Assembly (NCBI GenBank): GCA_023512835.1
Contig: CM042090.1
Span: 17,824,356 to 17,888,355 of the forward strand
DNA from: Taxillus chinensis
Lineage: Eukaryota; Streptophyta; Magnoliopsida; Santalales; Loranthaceae
Length of the DNA: 64,000 nt
Direction: 5' to 3'
The notes beneath the pieces were generated by a model. It made no database searches. It was not told the origin of the DNA and saw only the letters and a list, made by a program, of their open reading frames with translations. The stretch's first letter is position 1; each line of letters opens with the position of its first letter. The position numbers and the translations under genes were made by a program. Shown here one piece after another: positions 1-12,095 of the stretch.

Positions 1-1942
1 ACTTTGGCTAAACAAATAATTTTTGTTTTTCCCCAAATATATCATGTTTGATTTTCTTTTGAGGGGTAATTTTCAAAAAAGCATGAAACGTTTATATAAA
101 TAAATTCTCTCGAATGCTAATTACTCATCTCATCATTTTTCAAACCCTACTTCAAGAGAAACTTTAAATAAATAAATAAATAAATCCCCACTTTGACATA
201 GCAAATGTAAACTTTCAAAAATAAAAAATAACCGTGTTTTAACTTATCCATTATCATAAGGAATCTTGATTACCGGACGAAATGTTTGACTACTACTGTC
301 AGCGGTTGACAATTGCAAAAATGTCATTAATTTTAATAGAAATGATCATTTTTGAATTGCATGCGTAGTGGATCACGAGAATTGGTGGAATGGGCAAAAA
401 TATTCTTATTATTATTGTATTAATATTATTTTAAAAAAATATTCCATACCAATCCAATATAGAAATAATGTTCTTGAATCCGATATACCTGCAAATAATT
501 TTTTTCTTTTGAAATAGATGTTTATTTTTAGGACATTATAAATTTTTTGCTTGCGTTTAAATCTACGTTATATTTATATGTTTTATTAATTTTAAAATAT
601 ATAGTTGGTATATATTATTATTAAAATAATTTATATTATTTTTAATATTGACATATATATATTAAATGTATTCATGTGAATGAGTTATTATAAAGAAAAT
701 CATTAAAAAGAAGCAACTTAAAGAATTATAAAACGTTGATAAAAATCAACGAAGTTAGTGAGTATAAAATATTTATCAAATACAATCAACGAAGAATTAT
801 AACACGCACGACTACTTTAATAAACTCAAGGGCCGCTCTAAGTTGACATGAGAATGTGCACGCCCTCAGTTTTTTTAAAAACTCGCATATATTATGATTA
901 AAACAATAAAATTTTAAATACACTCCTATAAACATTCAGGAAAAAAAAGTCCCTAATTTAAAGCCGCTGAATCGGCCGCTTTACAAAGAAAAAAAAACCC
1001 ATTATGCGAAAAAAAACTAATTAATGTTAAAAATATTGTTTATGCGATACCCGTATTAAAAAAGAAAAGTTCACTAGAGGTTGTAAAAAAATTGTTTATA
1101 TATATATATATATATATTCGAATGATAACTTTTCGTGCAACGTCAGTACACATTAATACACGTATTTTTATTTCCGTGACCATGTAGGTGACATGACATT
1201 ATTGGTATCCAAAACTTAATCTTGTCATGATAATGTTTTGATTTGTTTATAATTGGAAGAGCTGTTATATTTTGACTATCCGTGTCTGTTGACAAATGCA
1301 TCCAATTATCTTGTATTAAATAATGGATTCTGTAGGAGCGTGGAATGAGCGCCAACTGTGCTGTAATATTTTGTAACATTTATTTTTGTAAAAACTAACA
1401 AAATAAAAATGGCAAATCAAAACCCATGGTGGGTAAAACGAAGGGGTTTTGATATTTTGTAATATTTTTTAAAAACTGAAGTGTAAATAGCAAATCAAAC
1501 CGTATGGGTAAAAAGTATTGAAATGTAATGTTTTTTTTAAAGGTTCTCTTTTAATATTACATTCCATTCAAACTAGCTATCACAGACAATTTTTTAATCC
1601 TTCTGTAATTTTTAGTTTCATTAAATTTTACTTTTTATCTGATTCAACTAGCAAATGTAATGTTAATTAGCGGGGAGTATTTCCTTTTCTTTTTTTGCCA
1701 CAGGGGCAGTTCGTGTACGACATATTACCCATAGTCAGGCTTTAGACAAAAACTGTAATGAAACTTACAGGTACAAGACGGGCTACAGAAGAAAGGAAAG
1801 GAGGCCATGCTGCCCCCTCAAATCAAAGATAAAGATCTGACTCAATTTGGGTTGAGATGTTTTCTAGAATATTTGTCACGTGAATGTTGATAGGAGACCA
1901 TAGGCAGTAAATGGCTCGAAAGATGGGTAATTTGTAATGGGT

Positions 1943-1966
1943 CATTGTCAATTTTTATTGACAATG
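1943..1966. other. Perfect 10-bp hairpin with inverted TTGAC cores
   Basis: The arms CATTGTCAAT and ATTGACAATG are perfectly complementary around a TTTT loop. Each arm contains a TTGAC core on one strand, the core of the W-box bound by WRKY factors. This may be chance in AT-rich DNA, or a palindromic pair of regulatory sites. No gene is visible next to it. Confidence 0.4.
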
Positions 1967-4755
1967 GCTGCTTTTGGCACAACCGTCTTCCTCAGAACAG
2001 GGTCCATCACCCTTCACCCAAGGGCCTATTAGCCATGAATACACAAGAGGTGCATTTATATGGCTATAGTGTTCTAGGAAGGAACTATATAATGGAGGGT
2101 TTGGGCTTGGTATGATGACAGTGATGATGGCAACTACCTTTTGCCTTTAGGTCTCAACTACAGAGAGGATAAAAAGACGCAAGGACAAGTGCCATAACTT
2201 GCCACGTTACATGCTGAAAGAGTGGAAGATATGAGATTTTCGTACAGGTGATCTTAAATAAGAGGAATGTATAATTGACAAGTAATCATAATAATATATT
2301 AGATCGGAAAAATAAAATAAAATAAATAAATTATAATATCAGTTACGATTTCTTCATAACAATACTGAGCGCGTGTCAATTATATGTATTATTTCTTTTA
2401 AAATATATATAATTTTAATTTTATAATGGTTATTTTCATTAAAAAATATTTTATCAAAGTTTATTTTTCAACTATATATTGCCAAACATATCCTAATAAT
2501 TCAACTAATTTAAGGTAAAATTTTATTGTATTTATGTTATTTTATATTCTTAACAAATTAATATAAAATGTTATAATTCCAATGATAAATAAAGAAAAAA
2601 TATATAGTATACTTAGGTTCCATTTATTCAGAGAAAATAACTTTATTTGAATAATAAAGTTTAAAAAGCTATTTCTCAGAAAAAACACATGCGCGCGCGC
2701 GTATATATATATATATATATAGGTCGAGATAGATTTTTGGACCTTGTTATTTTTTTTTTTTGAATTTTTTGGTTGACGATTATATTTTGAAAATATGTAA
2801 TCTAATATTGCAAAACAGTATAAAATCAAAATTAATCCATGAAAAATGGAAAATGTTTATTATAAAAATCTCTTTTTTTTTCTTAGCGAATTGGTGGTCA
2901 TGTAGTTCTGGTGTGTAACCCCATGGGTATTACACTGTTACCATTAATAAATTAATGTAATTAAATCAGCGTCTTTTCTTATGGTCAGTCAAGGCAAGGC
3001 CCGGGCCTCTCATTTTAAATGAACTTTAAAATAATTGGGATGGAATATTCCACAAACCATAAAACAAAAAAAGAAAAAAAAAAAGAAAAAGAGCTGGGAT
3101 TCGTTGTTGATATGGTAAAAATAGAATTAAATTTAGTGCGTGTTAAATATTATCAGACATAACATATACTAAATGATTTTTTAATCTAACAAACGATTTT
3201 TAAAACAAATATTAATATCAAGTAAACGTTAACACAGTACTAAATTTTGTCATATAAACAGCAAATCCCAAAAAACAAACCTAGACCAAAAACAAAACAC
3301 ACATACCCCCCTCTCGATCCCTGGGATGTTTTTTTTTGTTTGTTTTTTACAAATTTTAAGAACTAGTTGCGAAAAGAAAAGAGAAGAAAAGAAATTGCGT
3401 AGATAGTGATATTCGATGGGTATTATCCCTGTAGTTTGTACCTTCCGTCAAAGCAAAGATCTACTGGGATCTAAATGGGCCCTATGTTAGGGTGAAGACA
3501 ATTAACCTTTGGAGCCCCAGATAATGCGAGCAGCTTGGAGCTGAGTGCTTTGAAGTTTCTGCCATAAGAAATACAAATCTGATGTAGATTTGGGTAATGG
3601 TTGGTCTCCACCAATTTAAAGGCTATAGGTAGGTAGCTAGCTGTACTTATTTGAAACTTTAGTAATGCCCCCAAAAGAGTGCGTCTTCCCAACCCCTGGA
3701 CTAATGGACATGCATGCCTCTTTTTCTTTTCTTTTTTCTTAATTTTTATATTTTATAATTAATAATTCCTCGAACCTGCCACCCATCTTATCCAAATCCT
3801 TCTATCTCTCTCTCTCAATTGCATGATTTTGAATGAATCCATAATCTCAAGCATATGCTTCTACTACCATCGATTAGCCCAGTGGGGCACTTGCCTTTGA
3901 GAATATGAATCTTTGTGTCTTATCATTCGTGCTCCTCTTTGTGTCTGATCTCACCCAATATATACACGCCATCACCGATTACCATTCAACCTAGCTCTGC
4001 CCTCAGTAGCCGTTATAAATCAATAATGTTACAGATCGGACAGTTTTGAGGAGACATAGCTGGCATTGCTTTCCTCACGGTATGGTCAATGGTTTGTTTG
4101 TTTCTTGTCCTTTTTTAGAACCGTTGAATGATTGAAGATATCATTTATATGGTCTGAAAATTTAACCTTCAAATCTTTGAATTTGGGGACAACTACTTAA
4201 GCATATCCACAATTATACGAGGGGTGTGGGCTGCTACCACATGCATGCCCAATGGCCGGGTGACCCATATTTCAGACAGACAATGGACACGTGAGGTGGC
4301 TTTTGTCTATACCCGTTTGAAGGCTAGTTTGATGATGCCCTAGGAATCCTGCAAATATATATAGCTACCTAGGTACAGATGGCTTTTGTTTATACGCTAA
4401 TTGTCTCCCACTGTCGTAAATCGTAATGCTGCTGCGTAATTAAGGGGTGGCCAAGGTGAAGAAAAGGGCATTATAGCCATGCGTACAGCATTATTGAGCG
4501 ACTCATCCTTTCTTTCATCTTCGGGCACGCATAGCCTTTTAAGCTATGCTGCATGCTGAAAAAGATTAATGGCCAATCCTCTTACTTTTTCAGCCTTTCT
4601 TCCTCTATCTATGTCCATATGCACTATGAGACAATGGCATGCTCTTGCCGGGCGATTCCTGTCCGAGTTTCAAAAGCACCGGTAAAAATAAATTACCCTT
4701 ACTTTTTTTAAAAAAATATATAATAATAATAGCACAAAGAAGGATGTAATGGATC

Positions 4756-4757
<2 letters not shown>

Positions 4758-4789
<32 letters not shown>
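4758..4789. repeat. (AT)n microsatellite
   Basis: An uninterrupted AT dinucleotide run of about 32 bases lies in intergenic DNA. It is followed from about 4804 by a GAGTAATATTAC motif that resembles the end of the MITE-like element at 42768-42980. Confidence 0.8.
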
Positions 4790-4792
<3 letters not shown>

Positions 4793-5239
4793 TCGTTATA
4801 TTAGAGTAATATTACTTATGTACTATCGAAATTATATAATAGTAAATAATTGATATGACATTATATTAAATTATAAAATAAAAATATAAAAAAATCATAA
4901 TTATTAATATCAACTATAATTTTAAGATAATATTGCGAATCATATGTCATTTCACTTTATATTATTATATATACAAAAAATTGTACTTATCAATTTTCTT
5001 TTATTACATTTGACATATTTTTGCATCAAAAGTGCAAATAAATAATAAAAATAACGGGGAAAAAACGTAAAAAGGCCGGGGGAGACATTGGAGAAAGGAT
5101 TTGTTATCGAGACTTTCTACGTGACTTGGAAGAGCATCAGTCCCAATCCGGTGTGTTCTTCATGGATCATCATGTAGGCGGTCCATATATCATATCCCTC
5201 TCTTTCTCTTTCTCTGTCTCCTATCCTAAGGGTTTGTTC

Positions 5240-5760
5240 ATACGTTCTTGGTCTGATAATGTGGTTTTGTTGGAATAAATTGAAACAAAATCTGTTTAGA
5301 GGCCCCGCAAGGGTGGAATTTTGGTAAATGTTGTTTTGAATTTGATTTGATGTTTGGGGTTGTGTGGATGGGTTTGGTCAATGTCGAGGAGCCTGCAGAT
5401 GGTTTTGCCGTTGGGTGTGCAGAGGTGCACGACTTGGTGGTGCGTGGCAAGGCTCGGGAGGGTTAGCCATGTGGTTGTAGTAGCGACACGGCGTGGCAGC
5501 AAAGACCATGTGGGGGTGCATGGCTTGTAACTGCTGTCCGTGCAAGTGGATCGTTGGTCGTGAGTTGAGACACAAGACTTAGGCAACTTAGCCGTGCAGG
5601 GTCGCATGACTTTGGCAGTTAAGCCGACCTGAGCAAACTGATCTGGTTCGTTTCTATTTATTCCGTTATTGGTGTTTGGTGGCTGTTGGGGTTGTTTAGA
5701 GCCCTCGAGCGTAGAGGTTTCCTTGGGCATTCTTGCTACTAGTTGTGTTGCTTTGCTTCT
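5240..5760. other. GC-rich unclassified patch
   Basis: Base composition rises sharply against the AT-rich flanks. The minus strand is open for 144 codons (5296-5730), giving a Thr/Pro/His-rich peptide with no domain I recognise. Open frames are expected by chance in GC-rich sequence. It could be a transposon or captured-gene fragment. I do not call a gene. Confidence 0.3.
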
Positions 5761-6218
5761 TGAACTGTTATATATGACTTAAGGTTTTTGATATCAGGCT
5801 GAGCGAGGGCCGTGGATCTCTAAATTTTAGTTAAAATAAAGGGTTCTCAACTTCTCATTCAATCGATCCACCCATGATGTCACACATTTAATATATAAAT
5901 ATAAATATTTTGTTATTTTATAATGTGTAATTTGAAACCCTTAAAATTTTATTTTAGTGCTGGTCCTAAGTCTGTCACACCATTACTTATTAGATGGGTT
6001 GGAGCTTGTCGTCTTGCTTTGTCAATGTGTGTACGAGATGGTGGTTGCCCTTGGTTTTTATTGTCGACATATATGCTTTGTTATTGGCTATCACTTATTC
6101 TGTAAATATTGATGGCTTTGGTTGCCACTGCTTTGAATTTACGGCAGGTTGATTCAAGAATTATTGGTTTTCCCGTTTGTTTCAACTTTTGGGGTCAAGG
6201 AACGAACTTTGAAAGTTA

Positions 6219-6373
6219 GAGGGCTCGTTTGGTTTACTTGAATTTTTTTAAATATAATTATTTTTTCATATGAATTTATATTATTTATAAATACTTTTAA
6301 ATTTTTGGATCTACTATTTTAAAAAATAATTATATTTTTAAAAATAATATAATTCAACCAAATACTCTCAGAG
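6219..6373. mobile_element. MITE-like inverted-repeat element
   Basis: The left end (GAGGGCTCGTTTGGTT) and the right end (AACCAAATACTCTCAGAG) are imperfect inverted repeats around an AT-rich core that itself contains complementary ATAATTATTTTT-type stretches. This is typical of small nonautonomous DNA elements. Similar AT-rich pieces with TTTTTAAAAACAG and GAATTTAAAATTATT strings occur near 8610-8900 and 10841-10990. I could not define a target-site duplication. Confidence 0.5.
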
Positions 6374-7698
6374 TTTTTTTTTATAAGAGGTGGGCTGAGG
6401 GATGGTTTGAGGAATATTAAAAGTTGCTGATATTGTCTTATTATTATTAATCTGTGTAGTTTATATATTTGAAATTTAAGTATTTGAATTTTATACATTC
6501 AAAATTTAAATTTTATTTTATTTTTTTACTTGAAAAAATCAAATATTATATTTGAATTGTCCATCATCTACAAACAAAAAATTAAAAGAAAAAATAAATT
6601 TTAAAAACATCTTCTACATTATTTGTTTAGCAAAAAAAAAAAAACAAACAAACATCTTTAGCAAACAAACACAACAATATGTATCAACTATTATATATTG
6701 TATATTTATTGTGTATAAAAAAACTTAAAGTTTTTTTTATAAAGACTTAAAACCTCTTATTTGAAACACAAGGAACTTCACTTAAAAAGATTCTGTCCAA
6801 TACTCATATAATTAGCATGTCAATAAAAAAACCAACAACAAACAAACACAAAACAATATTTTTAAAATCACAATAACAATCCTAAATAGTTTTGGCAATG
6901 GCTAGCTAGGGATGTCATTTATTACTTTTGCCTTTGAAACAGCACCAACACAACAGTAACTCAATGTGATTATTTTTTTACCCGTGGCCACGAGCAGCAT
7001 TAGATGTGCTTACCATTCTCGTAACAACCATTACAAGCAAAACCAATATAAATGGTAAAAAAGGAAGAAAAGCCAATATCAGGAAAATACAACCAAAGTG
7101 CCCAATATGCAATAAAAGAGAAGCATTAAAGTGTGAACAACATAGAGTCCACAACCCAATAATTGAAACATGAAATCAATACAACAAGAGATTGTAATCA
7201 TTCCCAGCATCATAATTTGAAAAACTTGATCACCCGCATAAAAAAAACCCCAACAAGAAGGCAGGTTATGAAGGAGGAAGAGAGAATTAGTATCCTTCAA
7301 AAATTAAAAGAATGAACAAGCAGGAGGACGATCTCCTAAACCACTGATCATTTTACTTCATCAAGAATGAAACACAACTCAACTATTGGATTGAGATTTG
7401 AGAACATAATTTAGGCTTGGAAACAGAGTACCGAATAAAGGCCCAAACTACCGTACGTAGATTAAATTAAATTGAATATTTTTTTATATAAAAGCCCAAA
7501 CCAAGCCCACAGGGCCCACATAACACACAGCAAAGCAGAGAGGCGCACAAGCTGTCGCCATTTTGAAATGCGCGAGAGTCTGTAACGGTAATATTGGATC
7601 AAAACGGAAGATCTGACGCATTCACTGCCGAAGACTCAACCAACGACCTTGTTGCCAGGGTTAGGGTTTCGATACGTGCTAGTCCCTGTGACGTCAGC

Positions 7699-10600
7699 AT
7701 GAAGCAGCCAGATGCAGCCAAACAGTCCTCCGCCGCTGCCGCGGTCGTCAACGCACCACCATCCGATTACGCTCCCTACCCCAAGATCGATCCCACCGAC
7801 GTCGCTCCAGTGGCGGAGGAGACGTGGACCACCGTCCCCATGGCAGCGCCGTCGCCCCCTCCGCTGCCGGAGCATCCTACCGTCAAGTCCCCGGAGCACG
7901 CGCCGAAGCAAAATTCGGCTCCGTTGGGTCCCGGATCGGCGTCGGAGGCCCCTGAGGCGGTGGCCGCTAGGGACTCGGCTACGACGATGCCACCGATGGA
8001 TTCGAACCCTTACGTTTCCCCCTCGCCAGTGCCAGCACCAGCTTCGTCTGCCAAGAGTAAATTCAGCGAATTAAAATTTTCTAGGATCTTGAATTTGTCA
8101 TGTTTTGAGATCGTTTGTTGACTGACTGACTGTGAATTTCGGTGTTCAATATGTGCGCGGTGCTTTTGGGTTGTCAACGCTTTGAGTGTTTGTGTTTTTG
8201 ATTCAGAGACGATGGAGTCAGTGAAGGACGTGCTTGGGAAGTTGGGGAAGAGGACATCTGAGGCGGCTAAGAAGGTCGAGGTTTATGCAGGCGACATGTG
8301 GCAGCATTGTAAGTACTACTTGCCGTCGCCTCCTTGCGGGCTGGCATGTTAAGCAATGTTGCCTGTGTTTTATTGTCTGGGTTTTATTTTAAAAAATTAA
8401 AACATTTCAACACATTTTTTATTTTTATTTTTTAATTCGTGTTATGTGTTCAGAAATGTCGAATTTGTTCTACATTTGTCAGACATGTTATTTTGTTTTT
8501 GAACATTAGAAGTTATGACAACATGACAAAAAATAAGGAGAAAGAAAAATATAAATCGTAAAATAAAAAATGGCAACTTTGGTGAACACGTCCTTGGTGT
8601 CTTAGGCTACTTTTTAAAAACTGTAGTAAGATGAATTTAAAATTATTTAATTTTAAAATTTAGTTTTCAAAAGAAGTGAGTCGTTGTTTTTAAAAATTAT
8701 TTTAATTATTTTTTATTTTTAAATTTAAACTCAATTTTGTTCGGAAGATTCAAAAAAAAAATTTACTTTATTTTTTTATTAATTGAGCTTACCAAATATT
8801 ATTTTTAGATTTAATTTTTTAAAATACATCTTTTTAAAATACATTCTCAAACATATTAAACATAAATTATTTTCAAATTACAATTTGACACACAAAATTC
8901 AATAGAATATAGCAAACAAAAAAATCGTACTAAACATATCATTAAAATCTGTATTTTTTTAGTTTTTGGTAATATTTAAATTGACCTTATCTGTTCATTC
9001 ATTGTATCTGTGAGCAAGCACTTGGTGTAGAAACATGTTTTTGCTTTTAAGTATCCGTATTGAGGGTTTTAGTATGCTTTTTTCCTTGCACCACATAAAT
9101 TTTTACCCTCCCTTACCATTTCCTTTGAAATTACAATAAAGACAAGATTCAAAGATGGCAAAAATAAGAGAAAAACTGATTGTGTATTTTTTGCTCTCCT
9201 GGAAACTCTTGTGGAATTATAATTATAATTTACAAAGGCATGTCTTGTAGGAGAGGTTTAGCTTTGGTTAGATTTCTATTCAGTTTGGTGGCTACTACTC
9301 TGGCATGGAGTTAGATGTTTGATGTAGATTCTTGCTACATTGGGGGATCAACATGTTGTATGTGATACATCACCACGGGCACTATTTTTCTTTTTTGTCC
9401 ATTATTGCCACAAGTTCATGCATCAGCAGATGGTGCTAGGCTTGAATATCTATACCAGCTCATATTTAAAAAAAAAGCAGGCTTTGGAAACACTAAGTGG
9501 TTCTGGCATGGCATTTCTTTCTATTAGTATTGCCATGCATCTTCTCGAAATGTGTTCTTGGAGATATGTCACCGGGATGCAAGCATGAGGGATAATCACA
9601 CGAAGTTCTAGTTAAAGGCCACTCATTTTGTAGCCTTGTTGATGATGTCTTACCAGATGCTTCTAGAAACCACAACATAGACTAATGGAAAAAATCTTAA
9701 ACTTTGCTCTCCACCATCATTTTGTTATTGACTTTTCTCTTTATTTTTGCTATGATTGCGAAATCCAGGTTACTGCAGTTGCTGCATGATACGTGATGTG
9801 ATTGTTTGCATAGTTTTGGAACTGATTTATTTGTTTTTGTTGCACCAGCATTACAGTAGCAGTAGATGTACTAAACACTAACGGCTAAAAAATTTAAAAT
9901 TAGAGAAGAATTGATTATTTTTATTACATTTATATAAATATTGATGTAGCACTTCTTTGATATAAGATCCTTTTAGAACACGAAGAAAATATACTAACAT
10001 TCTGTTTTATCAGTAAGAACTGGCCCTAGCTTTGCTGATGCTGCTGTCGGGAGAATTGCTCAGGGAACAAAGGTTCTTGCAGAAGGTGGTTATGAGAAGA
10101 TATTTCGACAAACTTTTGTTGTTGTTCCTGAGGAACAACTTCTAAAGACATATGCGTGTTATCTTTCCACATCTGCTGGTCCAGTGATGGGAGTTTTATA
10201 TTTATCTTCAGCAAAACTTGCATTTTGTAGTGACAATCCACTTTCATACAAAGTTGGAGAGGAGACTCAATGGAGCCATTATAAGGTATTGTAGTTTTTG
10301 CTGCATGTTTAATATTTGTTTTCCCCACATTCCGATTTCGGGGCTCCAGTTACTTGTCATCACTAACATCTTCTAAACTCCACATGACATTCCTGCTTTT
10401 TTATTTTAGTTCTTTGCTTTCAATTCTTGCTGCCAACATGTGTCTTGCTTGCTTGTTTATATGAGCTACTTCTGATTTAGTTTATGTTGGAATATTTATT
10501 TGTTATTTTAAAGCTTCTACCTTCTTATTATAACCCTAAAGGGCCTGTTTCCATTGTGAATTGTGATAAAAAATAAGAAGAGCTTTTTCATATAAATGAT

Positions 10601-11706
10601 ATAATTTAAATGAGTTTTTTTCCGCTGAAAATCTCCTAACAGCTTTCTAGTGTCTGGGAAGGAAATTTTGAATTCAGATAAGTGTATTATTTCTCAAAAT
10701 TGCAAAAAATAGAAAGAGAAGGAACCATAATGGCTGCATTCGTGGTTAGATAATGTCATCCCGACATGTTGGTACTTCACTTTCTAAGTTTAAACTTTTC
10801 AATTTATGATTTTAAGGGTGGGGAAAAAAAAGTAAGGGACTGGTTGGTATGATGGTATTATTTTTAAAATATAATTGTTTTTAAAAACAGTGGACCCGAT
10901 GAATTTAAAATTATTTAGGAGCGGTAAAAAGTCATCCATATTCATAACTTTTAAAAACAGTTATGTTTGCAAAAATAATTAGAGTTTCAAAATTGCAACA
11001 CCTGTTCTAAGCCTTGCAAGTACAAAAATATGAAGGATGCCAGTAAAGGTGTTATGTGACTGGAGTACATTGCATTAAGAATAAACCCACACGTGATAGT
11101 AGCTTACGATGTGAGTCCATATTTTTTTTTAAGTGTGTAAGACATCAGTCCCTGAATAATGGGCTTAAAATACATGTCAACTCAGTTCGTAAATATTTTT
11201 GTGTCGAGTGTCAGTTTGCATAGGTTTTGGGCTTACAGACATCATTACCTGTTGCATTAATAGTCAAGAACCAACTCTGATGAGGCCTGAGGTTTTTGTG
11301 GATGGTATTACTATTGATCTGAACTTTGGAATTCCTCATGTCATCTTACATGAAGGAGGAATCCTTATAGGTTTGGAGGACAGTGATGAAACTTGCAAAT
11401 ATTTAAATCAGGTCACAATTAATGTATTCATGATCCTTAACCGTGCCATCAATGTATGCCATAGTTGTGTTCTACCTCTTGTTAGTGTGATCCTTAACCG
11501 TGCCTTTTCCTGCCAATGCACAATAGGTGGCTATCCCATTACACCAGTTGAAGGCAGTTAATCCTTCAACAAGCAAGGTCAACCCATCTGAAAAATTCAT
11601 CCAGGTTGTCTCAGTTGATGACCATGAGTTCTGGTTTATGGGCTTCGTAAACTATGAAAGTGCGGTGAAAAATCTTCAGGGAGCATTTCAGCCACATTGC
11701 CCATAA
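7699..11706 (+). CDS. GEM-like protein with GRAM domain (4 exons)
   Basis: The exon model is 7699-8056, 8207-8308, 10014-10285 and 11527-11706. All introns are GT-AG and the phases join to 304 codons including the TAA, giving about 303 residues. Residues 1-120 are Pro/Ala/Ser-rich and disordered, with a conserved-looking [10 protein letters not shown] segment. Next comes [22 protein letters not shown]...[23 protein letters not shown], the family signature preceding a GRAM domain at about 182-297 (FRQTF...[21 protein letters not shown], ending [13 protein letters not shown]). Arabidopsis relatives are GEM, which modulates GLABRA2 expression, and the ABA-responsive GEM-like proteins; GRAM domains bind lipids or membranes. 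The family assignment is firm, the exact orthologue is not. I chose the ATG at 7699; the frame stays open upstream to 7594 but without another ATG. Confidence 0.93.
8309..10013 (+). other. GEM-like gene intron 2
   Basis: This is a 1.7-kb intron between the WQH codons and the LRTGPS codons. The part from about 8610 to 8960 is very AT-rich with inverted TTTTAAAA-type stretches and looks like MITE-derived sequence. No exon or RNA gene is recognisable. Confidence 0.6.
10286..11526 (+). other. GEM-like gene intron 3 with unexplained open frame
   Basis: This 1.24-kb intron contains a MITE-like AT-rich piece near 10841-10990. It also has an open frame from 11199 to about 11411, flanked by AG and GT dinucleotides, whose peptide includes [20 protein letters not shown]. 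The peptide has normal-looking amino acid composition but I recognise no family. A 17-nt direct repeat (TGATCCTTAACCGTGCC) occurs at 11431 and 11488. The open frame may be a captured gene fragment or a cryptic exon; the GRAM protein reads through without it. Confidence 0.45.
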
Positions 11707-11862
11707 GGTGCACTCAATTCTTTACATTTTCAACGGCCTGGCATAGTAATTAGCTAAATTCGTTGTTGATGCATAAACATTCTCTGAAGAACATTGAATA
11801 TGTAAATGAGGACATGTGCTTGTGATATGGTTTTGGTTTATGAAGAACAGTTGTATGAGAGA

Positions 11863-12095
11863 ATCATCCAGGTTGTCTCAGTTGTTCCTGAGTTCTGGTT
11901 TGTGGGTTTATTAAGCTACAACAGTGCCCTGAAACATCATCTTCGGGGAGCATTTCAGCCACATGGCCCGTAACCCGCACCTGCATTTTCAGTCATGGTT
12001 TTTTAGTAACGAGGTAAATTTGGTTTTGATGTATAAACGCTCTACGAAGAACATTGAACATGTAAATGGGGACTGCCGTTGCGTGTTGGGTTTGT
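11863..12095 (+). pseudogene. Duplicated fragment of the GEM-like last exon and 3' flank
   Basis: This stretch repeats, with many substitutions and small gaps, the sequence from about 11597 to 11824: the coding end (TCATCCAGGTTGTCTCAGTTG ... GGAGCATTTCAGCCACAT) and the 3' flank (GAAGAACATTGAA..ATGTAAATG). The copy has lost its frame, with an in-frame stop and indels, so it is a noncoding relic. It probably lies in or just past the gene's 3' UTR. Confidence 0.8.

Larger units (their letters stand above)
1..7698. other. Intergenic region left of the GEM-like gene
   Basis: I see no supportable gene here. The stretch is AT-rich with stops in all frames. It holds TA-type microsatellites (about 1097-1117, 2700-2720 and 4758-4789), a short perfect hairpin at 1943-1966, a MITE-like inverted repeat at 6219-6373 and a GC-richer patch near 5240-5760. 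Parts of 1700-2260 and 3400-4700 are less AT-rich and read like promoter or conserved noncoding DNA, but I recognised no RNA gene or coding exon in them. The end of the region should contain the promoter and 5' leader of the gene starting at 7699. Confidence 0.6.

Noticed and set aside
3400..4700. Possible microRNA precursor or noncoding RNA
   Set aside because: I looked for common conserved plant microRNA sequences here and elsewhere in the window and recognised none.
5296..5730. 144-codon minus-strand open frame
   Set aside because: Pro/Thr/His-rich, no domain, sits in a GC-rich patch where long open frames arise by chance; no splice or start context to support a gene.
7712..8074. 120-codon frame overlapping the GEM-like first exon
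   Set aside because: Arg/Pro-rich shadow of the real frame in GC-rich coding sequence.
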